Shown here: one piece after another, positions 47,758 through 58,735 of the stretch | Layout: the number at the start of each line of letters is the position of its first letter | Numbering within the stretch: position 1 is the first letter of the stretch | Assembly (NCBI GenBank): GCA_028386065.3 | Contig: JAKUCV010001844.1 | Location: forward strand, 62,001-126,000 | Source: Turnera subulata | Lineage: Eukaryota > Streptophyta > Magnoliopsida > Malpighiales > Passifloraceae | DNA length: 64,000 nucleotides | Direction of reading: 5' to 3' | Made by a program: the position numbers and the translations under genes | The notes under the pieces: generated by a model | What the model was told of the DNA's origin: nothing | Database searches by the model: none | The model's input: only the letters and a program-made list of their open reading frames with translations

Positions 47758-48862
47758 TTCGGCATTTTTTCACACCCCTATTAGTGAGGGTGCAACTGTG
47801 GCTGTCTGCTTAAGAGTTCTTGTTTTGCAATGATAAATCATATATATGAGGTAGAGGACAGGCTCATGATAGAAAATGGATGGACCCTTTATCCTCCCCC
47901 TTCTATCCCCCTTTTGATGTCTATCAACATATTCCTTTCCCTTTCCTCATGCCTCCTTTCCTTTTTTTCACTTTTGGACACGCCTTATATTTTTTACGGC
48001 AGTGGTGACCACCACACCCAGTACTTTATTGTTCTTCATTCTTTGACATTGGAGAGGAATTGGTTAACTCTTATAAAAAATGGTTAATTAATTGTAATCT
48101 GCATATTAGAGGTCTTAATTATTTTGAAAGAGAAAAATAATATTCAAGGTCTTATTCATAGTTGTTTATTTATTGGCGCTTCGAATTTGATCAGGCCTTT
48201 TTGCCAGTGAGGTCACCTATATATGGGCTGGGACCAAGTTGGTTATTCTATTTCTTTTCCTACGACCAAGACCAAGTTAGTTATCCCATTTCTTTCCTTT
48301 ATATTACGACCAAGACCAAGTTAGTTATTCCATTTCTTTTCTAGTATGACCATGACCAATTTATTCCTATTTAACTCATCATCTGATTCGGTTTGTAGGA
48401 TCTGAAATTTTTGTGTATGAAAACTACTATCACAACACTTGCACATTTTTTATATACTTGAATAAACTCATTCTTTTATTTTGTAGTTCTCAGAAAGAGA
48501 TCTTTTATTTTGTTAATATTTTTGTTCAATGGATCGGACCTTTTAAATGGAGATATATATAGTTTCATAACCAAAGAAAATAAAATTCTAATTCTAATTT
48601 CTAACTAAGGGAAGAATGAAACAATAAAAAGTTAAGAATAACTTTTTTACTTCATACTTTTCTTCCCTAAATCTCGTCTCACATATTATAAGAAAAACTG
48701 CAAAATAAATAAATAAATGTGAAACTGTTTAAGCTAGAGTCATTAATTTTTTGTTCAAGGTGCACTTGATTTCTTTCTCTTTGTTTTTCCTGGAAACACA
48801 CGACAAATTAATCTTTGAGGTCGTTTGTTGGTTTGGGAAATGACGTCTACAGCTCATAACAT

Positions 48863-48936
48863 AAGAGAAACACAGAGTTCTATACTCAATAAAACTTTAG
48901 TTCATATCAAAAAAAAAAAAAGAAGAGAAACACAGA
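48863..48936 (+). mobile_element. Short insertion (46 bp) between 14-bp perfect repeats
   Basis: AAGAGAAACACAGA occurs at 48863-48876 and 48923-48936. The insert ends TTCATATC followed by a long A run. Confidence 0.7.
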
Positions 48937-48973
48937 TCTTTTTCTAACAGGGATAAACTCATAGATTTATATA

Positions 48974-49023
48974 AAAATAAGTGATTCATATCAAAATAAA
49001 TAAATAAATGAAAATAAGTGATT
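48974..49023 (+). mobile_element. Short insertion (24 bp) between 13-bp perfect repeats
   Basis: AAAATAAGTGATT occurs at 48974-48986 and 49011-49023. The insert begins CATATCAAAA, like the 3' end of the insertion just upstream, and then has an AAAT-type tail. Confidence 0.65.
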
Positions 49024-49241
49024 GCGATTTATAGTACCACTAAGTTTAGGTAAATGGAAAGTCGTCTCCATGGTGGCTATTTTGTTTGTTTTTGTTGTTT
49101 GTACAAATTTTTTTCTCTGTTGGTCTTCTATGACCTGACAAACAATCATCGAAAAAGTTTCGTTGGACTTTTCTCAGATCAAGTCTAACAATGGAGCAGC
49201 GGCTTAGAATCATCATTATCAAGCTTTGGATGTCATGTCAC

Positions 49242-49284
49242 TGTATACTGCTATTTTTTTTTTTGAAGCGTGTGTACTGATATT
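49242..49284 (-). mobile_element. Micro-insertion (15 bp) between 14-bp direct repeats
   Basis: TGTATACTGCTATT (49242-49255) and TGTGTACTGATATT (49271-49284) match at 12 of 14 around a T run plus GAAGCG. Confidence 0.45.
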
Positions 49285-49436
49285 AAAGGCACTTATTTTA
49301 TAGCTATAATTTTTTTTATAGTAATAATTTAGCCAAATATTACTCTTGTCCTATTAATTGTTGTAATTGTTCTTTAGTATTTATAATTTATAAAGAAATC
49401 TTAAATGTCATTCTTTGATGATCGAATCAGGAAGTG

Positions 49437-49486
49437 ACCATCCAAGCCATTTTTTTTATACTAATCGAGATAACCATCCATGCCAT
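49437..49486 (-). mobile_element. Micro-insertion (22 bp) matching the LINE 3' end at 24293
   Basis: ACCATCCAAGCCAT (49437-49450) and ACCATCCATGCCAT (49473-49486) match at 13 of 14. Read in reverse, the insert ends TCGATTAGTAT then poly-A, one mismatch from the TCGATTAGCAT then poly-A end of the full-length LINE. Confidence 0.75.
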
Positions 49487-51712
49487 ATGATGATATGAAG
49501 GACAAGCTATAAAAGGGTGACAAAGTGGTAGGCACATTATGTACAACCTATAATAGTAGAATTCTGATAAAACTACTTATAGATTAGTTGACCATTAAAT
49601 GGATGTACAACATTGTTAATCATGTAGTTATCAACCTGAATAAGCCCAAAAGGCCAATCATTCATACAACATTACTTTTTCTTTCTTTCATTTTGATTTA
49701 CAAACCGTGACTGGAACAGGAACTCAAAATTTGTAGGCTTGAAGTATAGCTTATTTATACACCATCAATCCTCGGGGGAAACACTCGACCCACCCAATGG
49801 CAATATTCCCTAACCTATCTGCATGATCGTTTTGTTTTTATAGCCCAACATGTAGATAAGAACAAGCAATTAGCTTTTGGACATGAAGATACAAAGGCAG
49901 AGTGATATCAATACCCTCAACTATAACTTTCTTCTTCCTAGTACACCAAACTACGTACCCATCGATGTTGGTGGATCCAATTTCAAAGTCATTGACATAT
50001 CAACAGTACTATCAAACTATCAATATATAGTGGTAGACAATTTCATAGTCATCAATAGTGGTAGACAGTTTCCGCTTTGTTTTTTTACATGTCGTCATCA
50101 TAATTATAATAAGTGGATAACCAACTTTCACGTAATGATATTGCTAGGTGGTAAGTTTTAAATCAGAGAGATACCAGTATATACTATTTATGATGTAAAG
50201 CAACCGGTATCGGGTTATGCTTTCTTTTTTTGGGCTTAAAAATTTGATCCTCGTGACATCCCTAAACCACCAAACGCTGGTACGTATTTATTTAAATGCT
50301 TCTATTTCTCTTTCTCTTATTGGTCGAAAAAGGTTGAAAGTCACCTGTGGAGGAGTATATCATGAGAAAATCATTACAAATAGTGCCATTGTTCTTAAAA
50401 GGGGCTCTCCTACTCATCAAAAACAAAACTGACTCTCCTGTCTCACACTATAAATCTACAAGTGTAATCACATGTTGAAGAAAGAGAAAAACCAAACAAT
50501 ACAAAAAGTTAATTTATATCTTTAAAGTTAATTCATACGTATGTTTGATATCTTTTCCGTACTTAACCCAACGCTAGCAGGCTTTTAATTAAAGTACTTC
50601 GTTTGGCTACTATTAGCGGAGAAAAAAAGTGGAGGATGTAGCAATTCCAATTGCTCTGATTAGGCTATGATATGAGACCCTCTTAGGAGTTATTGTTAGA
50701 AGCATTTTGGTTATTATATATTATGCATTAGACACGGATACAATATTCTATATATAGGAACCTATATAGGTTATATATATGTTCTTGGACCAAGTAAAAC
50801 AACTTCATAAAGACACAAATAAAATGTTCATGATTGGGACAGCTTTTGGAGTACCCTTTAATTTCCACTTTGTATACTGGCCAATGGGCTAAGAAAGCTT
50901 CCAGTAATTATATGCCCGACTTTGGATCAAGACCCAGTTGAATTGATGGAGTTGAGGAGGATGTAACTTGGAAGTCACTAATAATGACTAATCACTATAT
51001 ATGTATTAGACATGCACGTATATATAATAAACCCACCTTTCCTTCCTTTTATCCACAAAAAAAAAAGTAGCCTAGCTTTTCCCATATCACATGACAAAAA
51101 TAAAAACATCCAAAACTCCAACTTTTCTGTTTGCATATGAACTCCAGAGCCTGAAAATGCCAGACCTATAGACATATCATTATCATCAACTGTAATCAAC
51201 GATATCTCTTACATAAATAGTGCTCTAAACAGAAGATTAGTAAGACAGAATATAATAAGACAATGGTACTTCTGGCCAAACCTTAATTGTTAGTAGTAGT
51301 AGTGGCTTCGTGTTCTAGGGACTTGAGCACCAAACAAGGCTTGTCGTTCTCATGGGTATAGTGGGTCACTTTCTCTCAGATGATTACATTAATGAAGGGA
51401 CCAACATTCTCATGGTATGGCTCAGCCCTTTTCAACATATAGTTTACCTCTTTTTTTTTTCCCTTTCGTTACTTTTCATTTTTAATTTTTCGCCTTTTTC
51501 TACTCCAGGAGCATGAACCCCCCAATTACCAATTAAACTGGAGCAAAAAAGAAAAAGAACAGAGGAAAAAAAGAGAAAGGGATTAAAAGAAGGAGCATTA
51601 AATAATTATGGGTGTTGGGGTCCTTGGGGCCTTTTAGGCAAGACCCCACATAGGAAAACGACTTGAATTTATTGAAAGCATAAGCACTTCTGATACAAAA
51701 TGGCGTGTCTCT

Positions 51713-51714
<2 letters not shown>

Positions 51715-51772
<58 letters not shown>
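51715..51772. repeat. (AT)29 dinucleotide microsatellite
   Basis: An uninterrupted AT run of 58 bp between CTTG and GAAGATC. An artificial TyrIle-repeat ORF covers it. Confidence 0.98.
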
Positions 51773-51775
<3 letters not shown>

Positions 51776-51908
51776 GATCATACACACACACAAACACATA
51801 TATTTATGTGTTACTTAATTATATAGATATATCTATAAGGTGGTCCTCTGAATTCTTTGTATATATGAGGGGGTCCAGGTGGCACGGCCGGCAAAGGATG
51901 GCCTTGGC

Positions 51909-51933
51909 CACGTGGGTAGGAGTGGTCCACGTG
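51909..51933. promoter_or_regulatory. Pair of G-boxes 19 bp apart
   Basis: GCCACGTGGG (CACGTG at 51909-51914) and TCCACGTGGG (51928-51933), with a further ACGTG at 51951. Paired G-box/ABRE cores are typical of stress or light-responsive promoters, but I see no coding gene next to them. Confidence 0.4.
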
Positions 51934-52389
51934 GGCCACGGGGATTGGTAACGTGACACATGTATCAAAAGCAGAGGGTGACAGGCTGTGAAGCAAGAAG
52001 CATTGAGGGTGATTGCATTTTGATCAAAAAAATCATTTCAAAAGGGGTAGGCAGAGAAGAAGACTAAAAAAGAGTGAACAGAGAGGAAATATTGCAGTGT
52101 GTCTTTTTATTTTGCAGCCTTGCAAGTGTCTAGGCTAGCTAGCTACCTAGCTAGGGCTTGTTTTTTTTCCCCTCTCCCTAGCTATCCCTTTTCTTTGTTT
52201 TTGGAGGGGTCTCGTCAGGTTTTAAAGACTACTACTAGTCCTACTCCTACCAAAAGCTCAAAACAGCTTTTGGATTGGACCTATAGATTGGTGCATGCAA
52301 TTTTTTCCACTTCCAGCTTTTTAACAGTCAATTCCATGGCATTTCTCAATCATTATGTCAAGATGTTTTTGTAAGAGGCCATAAATGTC

Positions 52390-52438
52390 ATGCATTGATA
52401 CAATTTCTGTGACAAAAAATGCATTGATACAATTTCTG
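52390..52438 (+). mobile_element. Micro-insertion (9 bp) between 20-bp perfect repeats
   Basis: ATGCATTGATACAATTTCTG occurs at 52390-52409 and 52419-52438, 20 of 20, around TGACAAAAA. This is the longest target repeat and the shortest A-tailed insert of the set. Confidence 0.75.
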
Positions 52439-52751
52439 AAATAGGACTACTACTATAACAGTTAATGAAACCCATATTTCTCTTTTATTAACACCTGCAT
52501 GCATGGTCCTTTTTTTTCAATTTAGCGTAATGGAAGAAAAAGGGTATGCTACCGCTTTTTTTTTTTGATTGAAAACGATGATCTTTATTAATTGTAAGGA
52601 GGTATACAAAAGCTGGGTATAAAACCCATCAGAGTTCGCAGTCCCGCGGTAAAGCAACTGCAGATATAGATATATTATGTGGCTCTACATTAGCATCACG
52701 GAGGGGACTTCACGTTCACCATGTAGCACTGCAAGGGACACAAGTTTGCCG

Positions 52752-55700
52752 CTACTTCTTATCTAATAAGATGAACTTTCTTTGCAGACCTTTCCAATTA
52801 ATCACTGTGATGGCATTTGCGATTACGCAGGATGCACTAAACGGAAAATCAGGGTGCAATGCCTTTATCCAACTAGTGGCATGTACCAAAACAAGGTCAA
52901 CGACTCTATCACAATCAGCGTAGGTGTGATAAAAAACTCTTCTATTCCTTTCAAGCCAAATTGCCCAAAGAGCTGAGTACCCGATTATGACCCAGGAGGA
53001 CCTGCAATTGGAATATGGAGACAGAAAAGACCACTGTAGTAAAAAATCTTCAAAGGATGCTGGTTGTATCCACACAGCACCCCACCATCGACATATTTTA
53101 CTCCAAATCTTCCAAACAAACGGGCAGGATAATAGAAGGTGGTCTCGGGTTTCCAAATGAGTTTGACACATAGGGCAAAGAGAATCAGCTAAAGATATGA
53201 TACCTCTGATTCTGAGATTGTCTTTTGTAGGAATCCCGTTGTTGATGGCAAGCCACACCCAACACTCCACTTTGAAAGGAGTCAGTGCCATCCAAGGGTA
53301 AGGGTTGGATCTATGGGTGTTTAGCTTCTTGTAGATAAAAGCCCTGCCATTCCTGACCGAGTACATACCTTTGCTATCGTCACTCCATACACGGCAGTCC
53401 CGTTTTGAAGGACACAAGGTGACATCCTCCAATTCCTTTTCCAAGCATTTAACAACCTGAAGCTCCCACTCCCTCAAACTTCTCCTCCAAAGAGACAGCC
53501 AAGCCTGTCGATTCTCCCCATGTGTCAAGCATTCAGCCACGCTCCAAGTTTTGGTAGTGGATAATGAGAATAGTCGTGAATACTTGTCTTTGAATATACC
53601 CTTACCTGACCAATTTTCATACCAAAATAAAGCCACGTTACCGCTCCCAATTTGAATTTTGGAGCCATCCATGAGGGAGACACCTGATTGACTATTAAGA
53701 GTACCCGATTGCACCATATTTCGCCAAGTCGCTGATGCATTAGTGAGAGTGAACTGATCACCGAGAGGAGTCTGTGCCTCACATTTTCTTTTAATCAACA
53801 GCTTCCAGTCTTTCTCATCCCCTTTGGTAAAGTTCCAGACCCACTTAAACAGTAGACATTGGTTTGTTATGGCAAGATCAAGGATTCCCATACCTCCATT
53901 TTCTTTTGGTTTTGCAATTCGGTTCCAAGCCACAAAACATGCCTTTCTACCACCCTCTACACCACCCCAGAAGAAATTTCTTTGAATCTGAATAATCTTT
54001 TTTGCCACTGCACATGGGAGCTTGAACATAGACATATAGTACACCGGGAGCCCACTCAAAACCGATTTAATCATTGTCACCCTTCCTCCAATAGATAAAT
54101 GTTTACCCTTCCAAGCTTTTAATTTGTTGGAAAATTTGTCTAAGACCGGTTTCCATGCCGTCACCTTCCTCATGTTTGCTCCTAAGGGGAAACCGAGATA
54201 TTTGAAAGGAAGAAACTCGGCTCGGCTATGAAGCATACCTGCAATACACGACACCTCAGACCGTCTTAAGCATACCCCGATCACACTACTTTTTGAGAAA
54301 TTGATGCTCAATCCCGACAAGACTTCGAAAATCCGAAGGCATCTTTTGAGGTTAAGCAACGAGTGTGACTCGGGAGGGGAAAAGAGTATCGTGTCATCGG
54401 CGTACTGCAGAATTGAGATTGGAATGTCCTGGACGCAAACCTCACTAAGCAGATGCAGGGTACGGGCTTTATCCAGAATGCTTGGAAGTCCCTCGGCTGC
54501 TATGTTAAACAGGAAAGGGGACAAAGGGTCGCCCTGTTTAAGTCCCCTTCCGGTGGAGAATTCCTCTGTGGGTGAACCATTAACAAGAATAGCAACTCTT
54601 GCTGATGATATACTCTCAAAGATCCATGACCTCCATCTTTCACCGAAACCCATAGCTTCCATGACCTGCAAAAGATATCTCCAGTCAACTGAATCGTAAG
54701 CCTTTTTGAAATCTATCTTCCATAGCACTGATTCCTTCTTGTTTTTCTTCAATTCATGCACCACTTCATTTGCGAAGAAGGCTCCATCCATAATGCTCCT
54801 ACCCTCCATGAAGGCAGTTTGTTGCATTCCAATCACCTCTGGCAAAACCTGCTTCAGGCGCAAAGATAAGATCTTTGATATGATTTTATACAGCCCATTC
54901 ACAAGGGTGATGGGCCTAAAATCCTCCAGCGAGTCAGCCCCGGCCCGCTTCGCAATAAGAGTGATAAAAGCCGTATTGACTCCTTTGGGGAGCCTGGAAT
55001 TTTCTGCAAATTGCTTTAGTATCTCAAGGAGATCATCTTTGATAAGAGCCCAGCATCTCTTATAGAAGGAGAAATTGAAACCGTCGGGCCCGGGCGCTTT
55101 TGAACTGTCACAACTCCAAATTGCAGCTTTCAATTCCTCAAGAGTAAAGGGTCTTTCAATGTCAGCAGCAGATTGAGGATTTAGACGTCTGAATCTGAGA
55201 GATCCGATGGAGGGGCGAGGCCTCGAGTTGCCCCTATACAATCTCTCAAAATAGCTTCTGCATTCTGACTTCATTTCCTCGGGATCAGTAAGCATCCGGC
55301 CATTTACATTGATGTGATCAATACGGTTTTTTCGCCCCCTAATGGATGCCGATAGGTGGAAAAACCTAGTATTACGATCTCCAAGTCGGACCCAATTGAT
55401 CCGGGCCTTTTGTCTCCATAAAGCTTCATGTTGTTTGGTTTTTATTTCAAACTGGGCCTTGAGATCACAGAACAAACCATATTCTGAAGATGACAGGGGC
55501 CTGATTTCTGCAGTTTTGTCGAGCTCGTCCAAACTTTGTTGAATATCCTCCAAGCACAATTTTAGATTTCCAAAAACCTCCTTATTCCACCGAGACAGAC
55601 TTTTCCTCATAAAGCCCAATTTTTTGAGTAAACGGAAACTCCCAGGATGTTCAGTGCATGCTGACTTCCACATATCTGTGATGGCAGCCATGAAGTCAGG

Positions 55701-56510
55701 ATGATCCCACCATGCTGTGATAAATCTAAAAGGCTTTTTTCCCCATACGACTTGATCCTGTGAGAGAAACAACGGACAGTGATCTGATCTCTGTTTACTC
55801 CCAGATGTGAGGTGAAGAGAAGGAAACCATATACACCACTCCCCCTCTGCAAGCATTCGGTCAATCTTGCTAGCAGAAGACAAATTACCCCATGTATATA
55901 ATCTATCAGAGAGGGCAAATTCAATCAAATTAAGGTTCTGAATGAAACCATTAAAAGCTGCGGCACCCCTGTTACAGACTCGCCCGCTTTTCCTATCAGA
56001 GACCGAAAGAGTCTCGTTGAAATCACCGAGAACTAGCCACGGTGATGTAAAGTCCGCCTTCAACAATGGCAGCTTTTCAAACATAGAAATCCTCTCCTCC
56101 AAATTCGTGCTACCGTAAACTCCACATATAGTGGCTCTGCAATTATGAGAGCATAGAATCCCTTCCGCGATGATCCAACGGCTATCCACAACAATCCTTT
56201 CCGGTTTGAAAACTGAGATATCCCATATAAGTATATGCCCACCTGCTCTACCATTGGAATCGAATGCTGCATATTCTATATTTCCAGGGCCCCACAGTTT
56301 GTGACACATCACTAGGTTCATTTTGGGGCATTTAGTTTCGCATAAGAAAGCAACACCAACATTTAGTCTCTGAATAAGACTACGTACCTGTGTTTGTTTA
56401 CTACCATCACCAGAGCCTCTGATATTCCAAGAGAGAATTTTGATCATGATGATATGAGAAGGCGCAAAGAAGATGGGAGCACTCAGGCCTCCGCCCGAGA
56501 CTTTGCCCAT
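52752..56510 (-). CDS. LINE ORF2 polyprotein: endonuclease, reverse transcriptase, zinc-binding C terminus
   Basis: 1252 codons, no stop. The likely start is Met22 at 56447 before IKILSWNIRG, because the same Met22 layout is seen in the other LINE. Endonuclease: Glu58 in CETK, LGDFNET (161-167), SDH 242-244. Polymerase: KAPGPDG 471-477, IDFKKAYDS from 599 (Asp600), LKQGDPLSPFLF 657-668, YADD 703-706, GLSIN 732-736, LGFPLG 772-777. Zinc region: C1112-x2-C1115-x8-H1124-x4-C1129, then SWVIIGYSALWAIWLERNRR. There is no RNase H domain. All catalytic residues that I can name are present, so the protein could be functional. It would nick chromatin DNA and prime reverse transcription of the element RNA. 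Confidence 0.95.
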   Translation of the reverse strand: MGKVSGGGLSAPIFFAPSHIIMIKILSWNIRGSGDGSKQTQVRSLIQRLNVGVAFLCETKCPKMNLVMCHKLWGPGNIEYAAFDSNGRAGGHILIWDISVFKPERIVVDSRWIIAEGILCSHNCRATICGVYGSTNLEERISMFEKLPLLKADFTSPWLVLGDFNETLSVSDRKSGRVCNRGAAAFNGFIQNLNLIEFALSDRLYTWGNLSSASKIDRMLAEGEWCIWFPSLHLTSGSKQRSDHCPLFLSQDQVVWGKKPFRFITAWWDHPDFMAAITDMWKSACTEHPGSFRLLKKLGFMRKSLSRWNKEVFGNLKLCLEDIQQSLDELDKTAEIRPLSSSEYGLFCDLKAQFEIKTKQHEALWRQKARINWVRLGDRNTRFFHLSASIRGRKNRIDHINVNGRMLTDPEEMKSECRSYFERLYRGNSRPRPSIGSLRFRRLNPQSAADIERPFTLEELKAAIWSCDSSKAPGPDGFNFSFYKRCWALIKDDLLEILKQFAENSRLPKGVNTAFITLIAKRAGADSLEDFRPITLVNGLYKIISKILSLRLKQVLPEVIGMQQTAFMEGRSIMDGAFFANEVVHELKKNKKESVLWKIDFKKAYDSVDWRYLLQVMEAMGFGERWRSWIFESISSARVAILVNGSPTEEFSTGRGLKQGDPLSPFLFNIAAEGLPSILDKARTLHLLSEVCVQDIPISILQYADDTILFSPPESHSLLNLKRCLRIFEVLSGLSINFSKSSVIGVCLRRSEVSCIAGMLHSRAEFLPFKYLGFPLGANMRKVTAWKPVLDKFSNKLKAWKGKHLSIGGRVTMIKSVLSGLPVYYMSMFKLPCAVAKKIIQIQRNFFWGGVEGGRKACFVAWNRIAKPKENGGMGILDLAITNQCLLFKWVWNFTKGDEKDWKLLIKRKCEAQTPLGDQFTLTNASATWRNMVQSGTLNSQSGVSLMDGSKIQIGSGNVALFWYENWSGKGIFKDKYSRLFSLSTTKTWSVAECLTHGENRQAWLSLWRRSLREWELQVVKCLEKELEDVTLCPSKRDCRVWSDDSKGMYSVRNGRAFIYKKLNTHRSNPYPWMALTPFKVECWVWLAINNGIPTKDNLRIRGIISLADSLCPMCQTHLETRDHLLLSCPFVWKIWSKICRWWGAVWIQPASFEDFLLQWSFLSPYSNCRSSWVIIGYSALWAIWLERNRRVFYHTYADCDRVVDLVLVHATSWIKALHPDFPFSASCVIANAITVINWKGLQRKFILLDKK

Positions 56511-58735
56511 TCAAAAGCCTCGCTAACCACCATTGACTCCACGAGCTGGTCTGTTTCAATCCGACATCCTGACCTGTCCCATCCAATGGAATCCCCAATG
56601 CGATTGGTTTCTTGGGCTTCCAAAGCACTGAAAGACACTGGTACTAATTCTTCGCATGCAGGAGCCTTGCCAGCTCGTTGATTCATCTTCATGATAATAG
56701 AATCCGACTCCAACTGATGGCTTTCAGGTGTTGAAATCACACTCCCAGCCTTCGATATGAACTTGGTCTTGCGAGGTCTTCCTAAATTCATTTGCTTCAG
56801 TACCTCAAGTACCTTCCGTTCAACGGCCATATTGAAAGAATGGCAGTTATTGGTACTTAGGGAGGGAGACCATGAACCATTCCACGAGGATAAGGTGTTT
56901 TCGATGACACGATTACTAGATGAAGCAGAATCATCAACTAGGATTGGTATTGGGCTTCTTACGGGGGATGTGATTATAGAAGGTGAACTCAAATATGGAA
57001 CTAAAGGCAAAGGTTGTGGGCTAATTGGGGTAGGTCTACGGTAAACATATGGCTTGATTGTTGGGTTCCATGAAGATGGGCTAGGTATGGGAGACCTTGG
57101 GCCTTGTGTGGTTGGGCTTGGTGTGTTTGAACTCGTGCTTGAGGATTCGGCTGCTACAAGTGGGGTGGGGTCGGGTACATCTGGTGATATTTCATGTTCA
57201 TCCATTTCAGATGGGATAGAATTAGGAGAGTGTGGTGATTGAGGCCGTTGGGGTGACTCGGGTATTGGGTTAGACTTCTCGATAATTGGGCGTAATTCAA
57301 ATGGGTCCTCGGAACCTGATGATAGGTGAGTTGTTTTAGGTGCACGGGTGTCTGGGGTGTGGTGTAATTGACAGTTTTTGTTGGAACTGCAGGGGTCGTC
57401 GTTACGGTGTTGTTGTCGAGGAGTGTGCGCTGACTCCAGGTGGCTGGAGGTCTCGCCGGTAGGCCGTACTTTTCCAACCTGAGCATTGCAGTTGATAGTG
57501 TCTTTGGGCCGTTCCCAATCATACGGATCATACTGGGACTCAAAGATCCCGATTTTATAACTGTGAGACCCAAACTTGACTTGCAAAACTTTATTGATGA
57601 AGCAATTTATTTCAGTCAAAACAAGGATCTCTGCTACGTCCATTCTTGTTTTTGACCGAGTCATAGGACTCAACTCTACCATAGAACCAATACTCGACAT
57701 GATTACCCGGAAAAAATCCTCAGTCCACGCGTTGGGAGGGACGCCTCTGACCAGGATCCAGCATAGTCGATTATGAGCACCATCACCTTCTTTCCATGGT
57801 CTGAAGGTATCAAAAGCCTGCAGCATATTTTCATCCCTGTTGTTTAGCATGTTCTGCATATGATCACCTGATTCAAACACAATGAGAAAAGCAACACCGC
57901 CCGCTGGTATTACTTTACTAACACCGCTCCCAGAATAAGAAAATAGATCCGAGACATCATCAAGGGGCATCGGTGATTTAAGCACCCCATAGATACTTCT
58001 ATGCAGCCATTCAAGTGTGCCATCTTTGGGGACAAAGGTCATAGATTCTTCATGTGTGCTGCTGTTCTTTGCACGCTCAATGGCTGGGCGAACCACGTCG
58101 GCGAAAGATCGAGAATCCTTTTGTTGTGCCTGTGTTGCCACTGGAGGTCTGCTCATTCTCGGAAATGTAGGCTGGTGCAGGTTCTGCAACCTAGGATTCC
58201 TTGACCTATTCTTTGCTAGATTGGCCATCAAATTCTCCCCATCCACCACCATCGAGTTGATACGGTGGAGGAGATGTTGGACATTAAGATTGTTTTTGAA
58301 GCGCACAAACCCATATCGCTTCCCGCTCTTGTTTGGTTTTAACGGCACAAACACATCCATGACGTCGCCATGTTTTGACATTACTAAGTGAATGTCCATG
58401 GGTAACCATCGGTTTGGAAGGTTTGCCACATAGATGCTCACTACCTGATTATTGTCAATAGCGGTCTGGATAGTTCTACGGTTCCATTTGGAAAACTGTG
58501 ATGGTTTGATGATAGGTGGTAGAGATTGATGTTTTGGTTCAATGGAATATTGGGTTCGGGTGGGGTGGTAGGTTTGATTCAGCGAGAGGGTTGGATAAGT
58601 TATAGGTTGGATTTTTGATGATGAGGGCTGGGTGTTTGGGTTCAGGGCGGTCGGAACTCTAGGCTGATGGTGGTGCAGTTGATGCCCGCCTGGAAGTCCA
58701 GGAGACATAGGGTGGGAGAGAAAAAAGGAAGTCAT
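56483..58735 (-). CDS. LINE ORF1 protein, RRM type
   Basis: 750 codons, uninterrupted. A His/Pro-rich N terminus precedes FSKWNRRTI (about 81-89) and an RRM at about 99-175 with RNP2 IYVANL (101-106) and RNP1 KRYGFVRF (139-146). A second conserved region follows (LEWLHRSIYGVL, FRPWKEGDGAHNRLCWI). A Pro/Ser-rich linker and a conserved C terminus (RIGDSIGWDRSG...FEWAKSRAEA) close it. It overlaps the long ORF2 frame by 28 nt in another frame; if ORF2 starts at 56447 there is a 35-nt gap. The protein should coat the LINE RNA. Confidence 0.93.
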   Translation of the reverse strand: MTSFFLSHPMSPGLPGGHQLHHHQPRVPTALNPNTQPSSSKIQPITYPTLSLNQTYHPTRTQYSIEPKHQSLPPIIKPSQFSKWNRRTIQTAIDNNQVVSIYVANLPNRWLPMDIHLVMSKHGDVMDVFVPLKPNKSGKRYGFVRFKNNLNVQHLLHRINSMVVDGENLMANLAKNRSRNPRLQNLHQPTFPRMSRPPVATQAQQKDSRSFADVVRPAIERAKNSSTHEESMTFVPKDGTLEWLHRSIYGVLKSPMPLDDVSDLFSYSGSGVSKVIPAGGVAFLIVFESGDHMQNMLNNRDENMLQAFDTFRPWKEGDGAHNRLCWILVRGVPPNAWTEDFFRVIMSSIGSMVELSPMTRSKTRMDVAEILVLTEINCFINKVLQVKFGSHSYKIGIFESQYDPYDWERPKDTINCNAQVGKVRPTGETSSHLESAHTPRQQHRNDDPCSSNKNCQLHHTPDTRAPKTTHLSSGSEDPFELRPIIEKSNPIPESPQRPQSPHSPNSIPSEMDEHEISPDVPDPTPLVAAESSSTSSNTPSPTTQGPRSPIPSPSSWNPTIKPYVYRRPTPISPQPLPLVPYLSSPSIITSPVRSPIPILVDDSASSSNRVIENTLSSWNGSWSPSLSTNNCHSFNMAVERKVLEVLKQMNLGRPRKTKFISKAGSVISTPESHQLESDSIIMKMNQRAGKAPACEELVPVSFSALEAQETNRIGDSIGWDRSGCRIETDQLVESMVVSEAFEWAKSRAEA

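Larger units (their letters stand above)
43028..47780. mobile_element. Non-autonomous hAT-like element carrying a nested solo LTR and a nested LINE
   Basis: The left end TATGGGAGAGCAAACGGCTC followed by GGTTCGGTA mirrors the right end read in reverse (TAGGGGTGTGAAAAAATGCC then GAACCGACGGTACC). The flanks TCAGTGAG (43020-43027) and TTAGTGAG (47781-47788) match at 7 of 8, as expected for an 8-bp hAT duplication with one mutation. Taking out the LTR (44131-47146) and the LINE fragment (47314-47757) leaves about 1.29 kb. No transposase is recognisable. Confidence 0.75.
47789..51714. other. Intergenic DNA
   Basis: No gene recognised. At 48226-48350 the motif GACCAAG(ACCAAG)TTAGTTAT(T/C)CCATTTC recurs three times with about 33-44 bp spacing (local tandem repeat). 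Four micro-insertions are listed separately. Confidence 0.45.

Noticed and set aside
51533..51799. 88-codon frame over the AT microsatellite
   Set aside because: Most of it is Tyr-Ile translation of (AT)n.
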